This document shows, in pieces, positions 11,770 through 22,046 of a stretch of DNA of 64,000 bases. Positions within the stretch are counted from its first letter, which is position 1, and the number at the start of each line of letters is the position of its first letter. The stretch is from Diphasiastrum complanatum (Eukaryota > Streptophyta > Lycopodiopsida > Lycopodiales > Lycopodiaceae): positions 19,582,041 to 19,646,040 of the forward strand of contig CM055093.1 of assembly GCA_029204225.1 (NCBI GenBank). The letters are read 5' to 3'. A program made the position numbers and the translations under genes. A model generated the notes under the pieces. That model saw nothing but the letters and a program-made list of their open reading frames with translations, was not told the origin of the DNA and made no database searches.

Positions 11770-13694
11770 AAATTTTTTCTGTCGATTTACAAAAACCTAC
11801 CGAGAATTCATCATCTGAGGTGGGCCTCTCGTTTTCCTCATATGAAGGAGCACCGGTGGTCGGTTTTAACAACATATCAGAAAACGTATCAGTTGAAGAT
11901 TCCAGCTCATCATTTAATAATGTTTCAAATCCTAGACATAGCGAGGACAATGAGATTTATCATTCTCATCTGTTGATGTCCCGTCATATTTACGACAAGA
12001 ATTAATAAGTTCGGTCATATCCATCCATCTCCGAAGGTTGTGGGTGATATTGCACAACACACATTGTTATGGATGGAGAAATATTTTTGTCCTCATTGCG
12101 AGGTAATGCCAACCACTAGCAAATTCCATCTTGCTGATAACTTTACTCGGATGAAAATTTTTTCAGTATACAAAGAGCATATGATTCAAAATAGCTACAG
12201 GTACATATCTTACTCATATTTCACAAAACTTTGGAAAAGAGATTTCAATAATGTCTCTATTCCAAGAAAAGTTTGAATGGGAGTATGAGGTACGTGTGTA
12301 GAGTTGAAAAGTAAAAGAAAAGCCTTAAGGGATCCGACAGAGATTGCAGCAGTGAAGTCAGCTTTGAATGATCATAGAGAGGAACAGACAGCGGAACGTC
12401 AAAAAATAATGCATCATCGTAAAAAATGCTTTGGGTCTCCAGAGAAGTATTGTGGCATTGTCATTGACGGGATGGATCAAAAGAAGACACAGTTGCCTCA
12501 CTTCGCACGACTACCATCATAGAGGAAGCCTACACTCCTATGCCGAGCATATTTCATCTCAAAAAGACCTTTGACTTCAAGGAGTTTGTGAAGTCTTCAA
12601 GAGAACTATGTTTGGAAAAGTTAAATGACATTAGCTACAAGCACTGCTTTCTTATTGAAAAAAATATTGAAAAAGAGGTTGTGTTAATGTATGAAAACAC
12701 AATTGTCAACATGTAAACAATGGCTTCCGACAGATGGTTTCAAATTCTTGATATATGTACCAATTGTTCAAATGAAGTCCGCAAAGTAGATGCCTATGTT
12801 ACTAGCCAAAAAAGTTAAAGATGCTGAAAAACAAACAAGACCTATTGATTATCGAAAGTGCATAGAAGAGCATAAAGTTCTAATTGAGAAGGCAAAAAAA
12901 TATGCGAGAGATCAGGATACTAAATGTTGGAATACATTTCATGAGGAGCAAATGGTAATATTAAGTGATATTGAGGGCGACAAATGGAAACTCCCATTGA
13001 CTTCGTGTGGCATGTCCATCAAAGTAATACCAAAGCAAAGCAGGTACAGATGACAGAACTTCATGAATCTATTAGAGAGACTAGAGAGATGTATCTTGGA
13101 GCAAGGCAGTCAACAAGCATGAGGGACAGACTAGCCCATATGTGAAAGGGTGATCCGCAAGATATCCAAGAAGGTACTTTGGTAGCTACACTGGCAACAG
13201 ATGATGATCTCGGTCACCCCTTTTGGATTGGAAAAGTACTCACACTTCATCGAAACGACATCACATCTAAGATTAAACACATAACTATGCATTGGTTTAA
13301 AACAGATCACATTGATCCATTCAAAGGGAGGTATAGCCTCGAGATGGTCCGTACAGTGCATGGTAAAGGGAAGAAGCGAAAAACAAAGAATACTCCAAAT
13401 TCTTCTTTATTGTCTTTAGAAGAGGTGGATATTTTAGTGTACGACTTCATGCTCACCACAACAGGTCATTTGAAAAAGTCCACTATTGAAATCCTAAAGC
13501 AAAAAATTTCCGTGACAAACGATGTGGGACCGTCCTCATGTACTAGAGGAAGTATGAGAAACTATGAAAATTACGCCTTGCATCGTGAGGAAGGCAATGT
13601 TTTAGTACATAGTGAAAAAGAGGATGCTTCTTCTACCACTTCAGGATCATCAACACCTATAACTACTGCTAGTGATGGGATTGATAGTGACTAG
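11770..13694 (+). pseudogene. DUF7869-type transposon protein, broken
   Basis: Collinear plus-strand pieces resemble the large eukaryotic transposon-associated family with a DUF7869 domain. In order: HTLLWMEKYFCPHCE near 12055, YFTKLWKRDFNNVSIPRK near 12220, a coiled-coil-like HREEQTAERQKIMHHRKKC near 12380, and the diagnostic IDGMDQKKTQLPHF near 12465. A SYKHCFLIEKN segment lies near 12640. A C-terminal BAH/Tudor-like region follows at 13179-13694 (HPFWIGKVL, MHWFKTDHIDPFKGRY), then a Lys/Ser-rich tail. Stops occur after IPRKV and after ARLPS, and frames change several times. The sequence jumps from PHF almost directly to the late SYKH segment, so most of the central presumed catalytic region seems deleted. 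The family is recalled from general knowledge; terminal repeats were not found. Confidence 0.6.
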
Positions 13695-14402
13695 CATTTG
13701 GAACTGTATGAGTCCAAAGAGTTTTGAATATCGCATATGTCACGAAATATAAGTAATTACTTTATTTGTTTGTCACTTTTATATCATAAGAGTATGAGCA
13801 TTTTAAAAAATGTGCTTTTTTTTTAAACTTGGTACTCTCTAAATGGAAATGTTTTTGCAAGTGATCTTGAGAACCCCCCAAAATGGTATAATTGTTATTC
13901 TTGTCAAGAACAAAACAAGTCTCTTTTTAAATGTATTTTGAAAAAAAACTTTGGGCATGCATAATGCTTTTTTGTTAACACCCATAAAAAGAAGTCATTT
14001 TTTGAAGTATCTTAGGGAATATTTCAAATGTTTCCCCGTAGCTGGAAAAATTACCCATTCAATAGGAAATTGTGTTATAGGATATTGGTGGGTTAGAATA
14101 ATTGGATATAAAGTTGACAAGTGGAAATCATACAACATGGGTAGCCCTAGAGTACAGAATGCAGGTCCTTTGCACACATGCTCCCCTGATTCAATAATAA
14201 CCAGCCTCTAGAATAAGATGCTGTAAATTGACTCAATGTTGGGCTAGATAAAATAAATCGATATTGATACAAAGGGTATGTAAAATCAGATTCTATGAAA
14301 TCAGATGCACCACATGGTGGTCTGATTGCAGTATATAACAAGCAACGCTGCAAAACTAATCTACTTAATGCTTTTCCTAAAAGGCTAGTCATTGCTTACT
14401 TA
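13695..14402. other. Intergenic, no gene seen
   Basis: AT-rich sequence between the broken transposon and the PPR stop codon. Short ORFs here have no recognisable motif. Part of it should be the 3' untranslated region of the minus-strand PPR gene. Confidence 0.5.
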
Positions 14403-14405
14403 CAA

Positions 14406-17028
14406 TCACCAGTAATCCCCACAAGAACACAAGCCGTCCTTGAAATGGTGAAATCGGTTTGCATCCCTTGCAATGATCTCTCTCCTGACAATCTTTGAAA
14501 TAATCTTGGAGGCATTGTGACAGTCACCACACACCCTAAGATTATTCTTGATACGAATAGGTATTCTAGGACGTGTGCTGATGAGCCCAAAAGCAATGGC
14601 TAGCCTCTCACTGTGTTCACATAAAACATCCTCTTTCTGTTCATGCAGCACAAAGCTCAAATCAGGTACATAGCCTGCCTCCTTCATCAGCCCTGTCAAT
14701 CTTTTCAATTCAGCCCGAATTGCATTCATTTGTGGATGACCTGTATCACCTTTAACGAAATCATGTACCTTGTTGTCAACCACAATCCAGCTGCGTCCAG
14801 GAGTTTTTTTCACACCTGCATCCTCCATCTCTTTTCTTATCCTTGCTACCTCATCCCACCTGCCAGCTGCTACATACATGTTTGATAACAGTACAAACGC
14901 TGCAGCATTGTCGGGTTCCAACTTGAGAATAGACTCAAAGGCACGTCTTCCTAACTCCACATTGCCATGGTTTTTACAGGCACCAAGCAAAGCCATCCAC
15001 ACTACAGCATCAGGTTGAATTGGCATTTTGTTGATAAAGCTGCATCAACCAGGCACCCTGCACGACCAAGAACATCAACCATGCAGGCATAGTGATCCAC
15101 CATCGGTCTAATGTCATGAACTTGACTCATGGAATTGAAGTATGTACGACCTTCATCAACTAGGCCTGAATGGCTGCATGCAAAGAGAACACAAATGTAG
15201 GTCACCTCATCAGGCTTCATGCCTTCTCTTTGCATTTGTTCAAAAAGTGTGAAGGCATTCTTACCACCACGCCCCTGGTGAGCATATCCTCCAATCATCG
15301 GATTCCACAAGGCCACATCTCGTTCATGCATCATGTTCAACAATTGGCGTGCATCTTCTATCTGGGCATATCATGCAATCATTGCATTCCATGTGATTGT
15401 AGGAAATCAAAGTGTCAAGATCCTTCTAACATTCAATCTCCATATACAAGAAGAAGAGGGAGAGGGTTAGGCGCCCTCAATGAGAAGGAAAGTAGTAGCA
15501 ATGCTAGAAAGGGAATGAGTTACAAATGAATAATGAGTACATATAAATAGGCCTTCCAAGGGCCTAGACTCTTCCAAACCCTAAGTTCATCCTCTACTAA
15601 TTATAGGGCACCCCCAAAAGTCAAGATAGGGCCCCTTAACATAATTAGACTTTACTTGGACCCACGAGTTATTACTAGACCAAAATTGGGTCCAACTTAA
15701 CTAAAACTAACTTAACATGGTCTAAATAATAAACCTAACCATGGTTACACAAGTCTCGACCTTTTGGATCAAAGTAATCTATGGGAAACTAACATTATCA
15801 TTTATTATTTCTAACAGTGATCACATTTAGTTCATGCATTTTATTAAACACTTGACGAGCATCATCTATGCTCTCTAGCTTCGAATACATGTCAACAAGA
15901 GTGTTCCCCACAAAGACATTCAGCTGAACACCACTTCTGGCAATATGGGCATGGATGCGCTTGCACTGCTCCAAGCTAGTACATGCTTTGAGTAGGCTAA
16001 CGAATGTGACATTATCTGGCTGCACACCTTCCTTTTTCATTTGTTCATAGAGTGTGAGAGCCTTCTTGCCAAGCCCTTGCTGGGCATATCCTGCAATCAT
16101 GATGTTCCATGACACCAGATCACGTTTACTTATTCTTTCAAAAACTTGGCATGCAGCCTCTATGTACCCACATTTTGCATACATGTTGACAAGGGCACTC
16201 CCCACAAACGTGTCCAACTCAAAGCCAAGTTTGATGATTTGAGCATGGACCTGCTTGCCCTGTTCTAGGGCTGCCAAGCTGGCACATGCTTTGAGGACGC
16301 TCGCAAAGGTGACCTTGTCTGGCTTCATACCTTCATGTTGCATTTGCTGAAACAGTGTAAGGGCTTCCCTGCACAGACCTTGCTGAACACATCCTGCAAT
16401 CATCGTGGTCCATGAAACCACATTTCGTTCCTGCATATTGTTGAACACCTGGCGTGCATGCTCTATGCTACCGCACTTTGCATACATGTCCACAAGGGCA
16501 CTTCCCACAAACACATCCAATTCCAAGCCACTTTCAATAATCTGGGTATGGAGCTGCTTGCCCTGTGCCAGGGCTGACATACTGGCACATGCTTTTAGAA
16601 CAAAAACAAACATAACTTTGTCGGGTGCTATGCCTGTTTTTTGCATTTTCTTAAATAGGTTAATAGCCTCCTCACCTTGTCCCTGATTGGCATACGCTGA
16701 AATGATGGCAGTCCATGAAAACACATTGTGTTCAGGCATCTTATTGAATACTTGACGTGCATCTAACAAGTTACCGCACTTGGCATACATGTTAACCAGA
16801 GTGTTCCCTAGAAACATATCTGACTCAAATCCACTTTGGACTATTAGAGCATGCACTCGCTTGCCCTCTGCAAGTGCTTTCATTCTTGTGCACCCTTGCA
16901 AGAGACAAGCATAGACTTTGATGGGAGCCCGAATACTTTGATGGACCATATGCTCAACAATCTGCAGTGCCTCTTTCAATTGTCCATCCTGACAGAGTTT
17001 GCTCGCATCCCCACCAAAGTAAGCTACT
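14406..17028 (-). pseudogene. PLS-class PPR protein with E and DYW domains, interrupted
   Basis: The long ORF to 15798 holds successive PPR units, each with a VHAxIIxxGxExDxFVGxxLVxMYAKCG pattern, then ARQVFxxMxERNVVSWxxMIAGYxxQG. The series ends at HELNVIT, where a solo LTR (15398-15816) is inserted. After it the frame resumes with TWNAMIA, a stop (TGA) and YAQIEDARQLL. The frame then shifts by one base near 15020 before MPIQPDAVVW, leading into E1/E2 motifs and a complete DYW domain. That domain has the PGRSW box, the zinc and deaminase motifs HSERLAIAFGL and CGDCH, and the terminal CGDYW (stop at 14406). DYW proteins act in organellar C-to-U editing. Insertion, stop and frameshift suggest a pseudogene. 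Upstream it is in frame with the PDF exons. Confidence 0.9.
15393..15821. mobile_element. Solo LTR (419 bp) inside PPR gene
   Basis: The insert 15398-15816 begins TGTAGGAAATC and ends ATTTCTAACA. Its ends form imperfect inverted repeats (TGTNNGAAAT). It is flanked by the perfect 5-bp duplication GTGAT (15393-15397 and 15817-15821). Removing the insert and one GTGAT restores the PPR frame exactly (VIT joined to WNAMIA). No PBS, PPT or coding sequence is inside. A TATAAATAG box near 15543 and an AATAAA near 15728 suggest plus orientation. Confidence 0.9.
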
Positions 17029-17133
17029 CTGCATGATTCACAAAATGAAAATACATTAATACAGAAAAATTGTTCTGTACCACCAAAAAAGGAGGCATGT
17101 TGCACTCTCATTCTAGAGCTCCACAGTGCATAC

Positions 17134-19832
17134 CGTGATCTGGATCCACCATCAAACTTGGTTTGATCTACTTCCATAGTGATTATCTTTGGTTTTACCC
17201 AGGGAGGATTCAGCCAGCTTTCAATCCACAGGCCCTCATTTGTACTCTTATGTTTAAAGTCCGGGTACTTTGGACTCTTCTGCAAAAAACCATAACAGTG
17301 CACAACTAAGCAGAAATAACATCAACTTAAGGAAAATCACAGTGATAATAAGCAACTCATTGAGTCTCTGTACAAGACGTTGCAAAGACCAGAGCACCAC
17401 ATAAATTCTTTCCAATGGTCACAACTCTTAGGTCATTAGTCTGAGCAATTGCAACCCCAGAAACCAGTCCATCACCCATAGTCATCTTCAGCATCCTTTG
17501 TTATCTTAAGACAGGCTTGAAAAAAGAATGAGATCTAAGGTGGATAGCCATACCTTCATAAGTCTGTTGTCCCACCACTGTGATGGATCTAAGAAAAACT
17601 CCTGCCAGAGCTGTTCTATTTTAACTACTCTCCCTGGATGCCATAAACAAGCAATTATTGAATGGTGTCACACATTTCTGTAAGCTTATTTCTCCTCATC
17701 TGGGTATCATTGGTTGACAAATGTGAACTGCTGTGCAATGAGATAGATACCAGAGATATCGGGCGTTGAAAAAACAGATTCCTCCTGTTCTTGACTTTGT
17801 GCCATGGCAGCTAGCCTTCTATGTACCCAGGAGGGACTAGATCTATGGTCTATCCATAGTGCCTTTGTTGTGGTCTTATGTTTGAAATCAGGAAATTTTG
17901 GATTCTTCTGAAAAAACCACCAGTATGCACCTGAGCAGCCATAGCTTCAAGCACAATCACTAGAATGATCACAGTTTTTGTAATAGACTAGACTGCTAAT
18001 ATCAAAGCTCCACAAGATGCCAACAAAGTAATGCTCAATGTGGAATCGGATCCAGAAAATCAATGCAAACAGCCTACTGAGCTAACACGACTGTCTCATG
18101 TCTAAGCAGCAAAATTGCCAATCACTAGAATGATCACAGTTTTTGAAATAGACTAGACTGCTAATATCAAAGCTCCACAAGATGCCAACAAAGTAATGCT
18201 CAACGTGGAATCGGATCCAGAAAATCAATGCAAACAGCCTACTGAGCTAACACGACTGTCTCATGTCTAAGCAGCAAAATTGCCAGCCCCTTTTCAAAGC
18301 TAGAATCATGCCATATTAAATGGCGTGTGAAAGAATTAAAAAATGCAGATAATGATAGTCTCACCTTATCACTTCTGTTGTCCCACCACTGGGAAGGATC
18401 TGAGAAGAACTCCTCCCAAAGCCGGTTTATTGTCACTGCTTGGCCTGCATGACAGAGAATAAGAAATCAGACCATGACAGAGACCAAAAGATAAGCCTAT
18501 TGCAGCGTCTGGATGGGTCAGCCAGTGGAACCCATTGAGCATGCAGGTTCGGACTTCTGAACAATAATTCATCTTCTCATACGCAATTGAGGGTTGGTTC
18601 CACAATTTTGATATGGGTCGATCATCCCGACTAGATTCAAAGCTTAGATGTCGGTATCCTGCAACTAACACTACTTTCCCTAAATTTGTTAGTGTATTTT
18701 GCAGGACCTTCAAAACTAGAAAACCTTGACTTGTTGGAGCCAAAAGCATTACATGCATAAAGCCCATCTCCACTACTAGATGCAATTCATATGCTTTTTA
18801 CATAACAACTAAGTTTACTATGTCATACAGATAAACAATAAGGCTTTCACGCAGTGGAGTATCTTAGCCCTCGATCTTTCCACTGTAACCACTAGCTAGG
18901 GTTGTTGATGTTTCTTATGGGTTTATCACAAATATTTCATAAGTGTGCATTCCATGGAACGCAAGACACGTACCAGAGATTTTTGAAGTTGGCGAAGAAG
19001 ATGAGACATATTTTGGACATTCAAGGGTCAGAGTTGCTAGCTTTTCCAGTAGCCAAGGAGGACGAAACCTATCATTAATCCATAATGCCTTCCTGGAAGT
19101 CTTATGTTTGAAGTCCGGGGCCTTGGGATTTTCCTGTGACAATGCACGTGCGTGTTAATGAAGTGGGGAATAATCCTGGCACTGAAACACTCCAAATCTA
19201 GAGAGTAAGAAGCAACATTATAGCAATGCACAGAGTTTGTAGATTCAAGCGTCGACAAGTAGCATTGCAGGGCACAAGGAAGTATAACGAGACAGATGAT
19301 GCCTTCATACCCTGAATAAAAAGAGTTAGTCTCACCTTATCAAGCCTTTTGTCCCACCACTCCGAAGGATCAGATAAAAAAAGGTACCAGAGCCGTTCTA
19401 TTCTCGCAGCTTGGACTGCAGCAATCCCATAATCGACCAGCCCCCGACACACCCAAAATAAGAAACAGGCCAAGTCTAGAGCTACCACAGGACATAGAAA
19501 GAAATTTGATAGGAAGCAGACGAAATGAGAGCTAAACTCTCACCTTCTTCCACGGAGGCAGCGCTTGGTACTGAATTTCTGTCTGCCTTACGACGAGGAC
19601 GAGGACGAGGACGAGAGGGAAGCAAAGAAGAAGAGGAAGAAGAAGAAGAAGTGAGGGTAGAGGAGCAAACGATGGGTTGTTGTTGCTCCTTTGTTAAGAT
19701 CCTACTCCTTCGAGGCCACAAGAATAAGTCTGGCAAAGGAGGAGGACGGTGCTGCTGCTGCTGCTGCTGCTTTTGGTTAGTAAGAGGACAGAAGAGGGCT
19801 GCTGCCATGCTGCTCGCCATCTCAACCCACAT
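17134..19832 (-). CDS. Organellar protein with three tandem PDF motifs (OSB family-like)
   Basis: Minus-strand exons with GT-AG borders and consistent phases: 19544-19832, 19336-19415, 18974-19133, 18365-18444, 17751-17907, 17554-17633, and 17134-17279 (its 3' end is one option). Exon 1 gives a Ser/Arg-rich N terminus (start at 19832, or MASSMAAAL at 19820), typical of an organelle transit peptide. The next six exons form three repeats. Each repeat is an 80-nt exon ending WWDxRxxK plus a longer exon starting with xNPKxPDFKHKxxxxALWI and PPW or PSW. This is the PDF motif of plant organellar single-stranded DNA-binding (OSB) proteins, which binds ssDNA. The N-terminal SSB/OB domain usual in OSBs is absent. 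The last PDF exon continues in frame, with no stop, into the PPR ORF. Confidence 0.8.
17954..18285. repeat. 165-bp tandem duplication in intron
   Basis: Two adjacent copies (17954-18118, 18119-18285) are nearly identical, with only about two differences seen. They lie between exons 4 and 5 of the PDF-motif gene, upstream of the second PDF half-motif. The near-identity indicates a recent event or an assembly artefact. Confidence 0.9.
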
Positions 19833-20037
19833 TACATTACGCTATTTGCTCCTCCTCTTCCTCCTACACCACACCTCGCCATTACGTTATGTCGCCAATG
19901 CCATGCCACAGCTGATTAAACAAAAGGAAGACATCTTCTTCTGCTTTGTCTGTTATACTGTGGAAGAGCTTTGGGGCATAATGAATGAGAGAGGAGCTTC
20001 CACCCTCACAAAAACTTAAAACCTTGCTTTCATCCAA

Positions 20038-20637
20038 TAGGCTGTGTTTTCACACATAGGCCTAAGGCATGATATACTGGCAATAAACTTAATGCTCATT
20101 GGATAAAAAATATACTAAGATCATTACTCCATTTCACATAACATATGACAGATGACGGCATAAAAAATGTCGACTTGGGTTAAGTGAAAATGCCGAGCGC
20201 TACCTTCAGTATCTTCACTATTGTAGGGTCACTATTTTTTTTAGGAGAGTTTGAGATTTGAATTTTTAGGTGGGAGAAAATCGTGATGGTTGTTATTGGA
20301 TAGACGAGCCTATGTTTTGAAGGGTGGGTATATGCTTTTGGGTTGAAAATGTGAAAATCTAAAACAACTTTCATAACTAAATATTTTACTCAATTTGAAG
20401 GGTGCTATAAGTTTTTTTGAAATAGTAAACTTTCAACTGAAAAGACTAAAATAAAATTCCATCTCTATGAAAGGAAAATAGGTTGTGAAGGGCTAAGAAA
20501 GTTTCAAAACGCAAGCCAAGAGACCAATTATGTGTGTGAAATGGGGATGAATAAAGACATTAAAAAAAAGGGAAACAAATGGGGGTATGTCTGACTCATC
20601 ATCGCTATTGCGCCCCCTTGTGTGTGAAAATAGCCTA
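20038..20637. mobile_element. MITE-like element, TA duplication
   Basis: The left end GGCTGTGTTTTCACACATAGG (20040) and right end TTGTGTGTGAAAATAGCC (to 20635) are inverted repeats with one 2-bp indel. Both sides are flanked by TA. The 596-bp interior is AT-rich and non-coding. A TA target suggests Tc1/mariner-type mobilisation, but the terminal sequence is not one I recognise. It lies about 200 bp upstream of the PDF-motif gene start. Confidence 0.5.
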
Positions 20638-21132
20638 AGGATGAAAAACCCATGCGTGTGCAAAAGGATGAACCATACCTTTTATTAAACATGAAAGTTG
20701 TTACTCACCGATCAAGATTCACAGAGGTTAGATGCAATATGCTAGGTGGATGCTATCGAAGCCACTCTTAAATTGATTTTAGAGCAACTCAAAGGTGAAG
20801 GAGCTAGTGTTCTTGAGAAAATTAGTGGTACATGTGAAATTTTTTTACTAGTTTAGTCATATTTTGGTTAATTGTCAATATTAGGCCAAAATGCATTTTA
20901 GACTTAGAGATAAACTTTATGAAATTTATTTTAGTCAAAGTTCATTTGAATTACCACTTTTGGAAAGTGTGGGAAAGTTAGGAGGTCGAGTTTGGACACA
21001 TTTAAATTTGAATGTTAGATACATTGAATCTAGTCACATTGTTGATAGAGTTTTTGTTATGGAGGAAAACCAAAGATTCATTAATGACGCATGGACTTGG
21101 TATAAAAGGATGTAAACTCGTGGGAAAAGATG

Positions 21133-21135
<3 letters not shown>
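20638..21135. other. Intergenic; part of an LTR
   Basis: No gene seen. The right part probably belongs to the LTR whose inner edge is fixed at 21553 by a PBS. The left edge of that LTR was not found. Confidence 0.4.

Positions 21136-21226
<91 letters not shown>
21136..21226. repeat. (TC)n microsatellite, about 91 bp
   Basis: An uninterrupted TC dinucleotide run. The Leu-Ser and Arg-Glu ORFs across it are artefacts of the repeat. Confidence 0.98.
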
Positions 21227-21230
<4 letters not shown>

Positions 21231-21564
21231 CATGCTTATACATGAGTTCTCTTGGGTTCATCTATCCATTGGTGCACTATCTTGATGATATCTTTCAATC
21301 TTGTGTGTAGAATGTTCATATTTTGCTATTTTTGGATCCACACGTGGGATATACAATAGGGTATTGTTATTGTACGGACAACAACTTCATTTTATCATAT
21401 ATTTGATGTTTGATCAAGTTCTTATTGAGTTTGCATCTCTTTCATTGAGTAGATGTTGATTTTTCTACATTGGCAAAGTTGTATGTTGTGTTGACTTTTT
21501 AACCAAAGATTAAGGGACACATTTTGGATCTTAGTGATCTGAAATTCTTCACATGGTATCAGAG
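21227..21564 (+). repeat. LTR 3' end with adjoining PBS
   Basis: TGGTATCAGAG at 21554-21564 is a tRNA-iMet PBS. It follows a sequence ending TTCTTCACA, as an LTR end would. The plus-strand element is cut about 10 bp after the PBS, where sequence in the opposite orientation begins. Confidence 0.65.
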
Positions 21565-22046
21565 AGCTAAAATTCTGTTAGGATCTAGTGCAGTATGATG
21601 ATCACATCACACAATCACCATAGCCACTCCTCACAAGCTCTCAAAGATGGCACAACAAAAGTTAATAGATTACAAAGAAACACTGTACATATAGAGTATT
21701 CACAAACTGCATGAAAAGGCAGGTGTCCTAAAATTGGCCTACCACCTGTCAAACTAAGGTTGGGCCCAATATGGCCAAATTCGACCGACAAACTTGGGAC
21801 ATGCCCCCAAGTATAGCAAGTACTGTAAATAACTCTGTACATGCTAATTCTTTCTATGTGTGGCTACCCGGCTAACCCAAGTAGCCGTCTACGGGATCAG
21901 TGCTCGATCAATATATCCTAACGGGTCACGTCACGATCACAACCATATACAGTAAACCAAATAAACTGTACACTAATTACATCATCACATTTAGAGCTTA
22001 TACTAATGAATCAGATCAAAGCTGATTTCTAACTCTCTCCCTTAAG
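21565..22046 (-). repeat. LTR-like sequence with polypurine tract (minus strand)
   Basis: On the minus strand, CTTAAGGGAGAG (22046-22035) followed by AGTTAGAAATC matches the PPT-LTR junction seen at 51212-51199 (CTTTAAGGGAGAG, then AGTTAGAATT). The LTR would extend left to about 21565-21576. The ends are not canonical TG...CA, so the limits are approximate. Confidence 0.5.

Noticed and set aside
13951-14211. 86-residue plus ORF
   Set aside because: No motif, and an overlapping minus ORF of the same quality; taken as chance.
18369-18785. 138-residue minus-strand ORF
   Set aside because: It covers exon 4 and intron 3 of the PDF-motif gene; splice sites explain the locus and the ORF has no motif.
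19525-20019. 164-residue plus-strand ORF
   Set aside because: Antisense of exon 1 of the PDF-motif gene; its low-complexity Glu and Cys runs mirror the Ser- and Gln-rich transit peptide.
21012-21261. Leu-Ser and Arg-Glu repeat ORFs
   Set aside because: They are translations of the (TC)n microsatellite. The same holds at 27.2, 27.4, 58.8 and 60.2 kb.
21554-21564. tRNA gene from TGGTATCAGAG matches
   Set aside because: These short matches (also at 1101, 3306, 36696, 43539 and 50908) are retrotransposon primer sites, not tRNA genes; no cloverleaf surrounds them.
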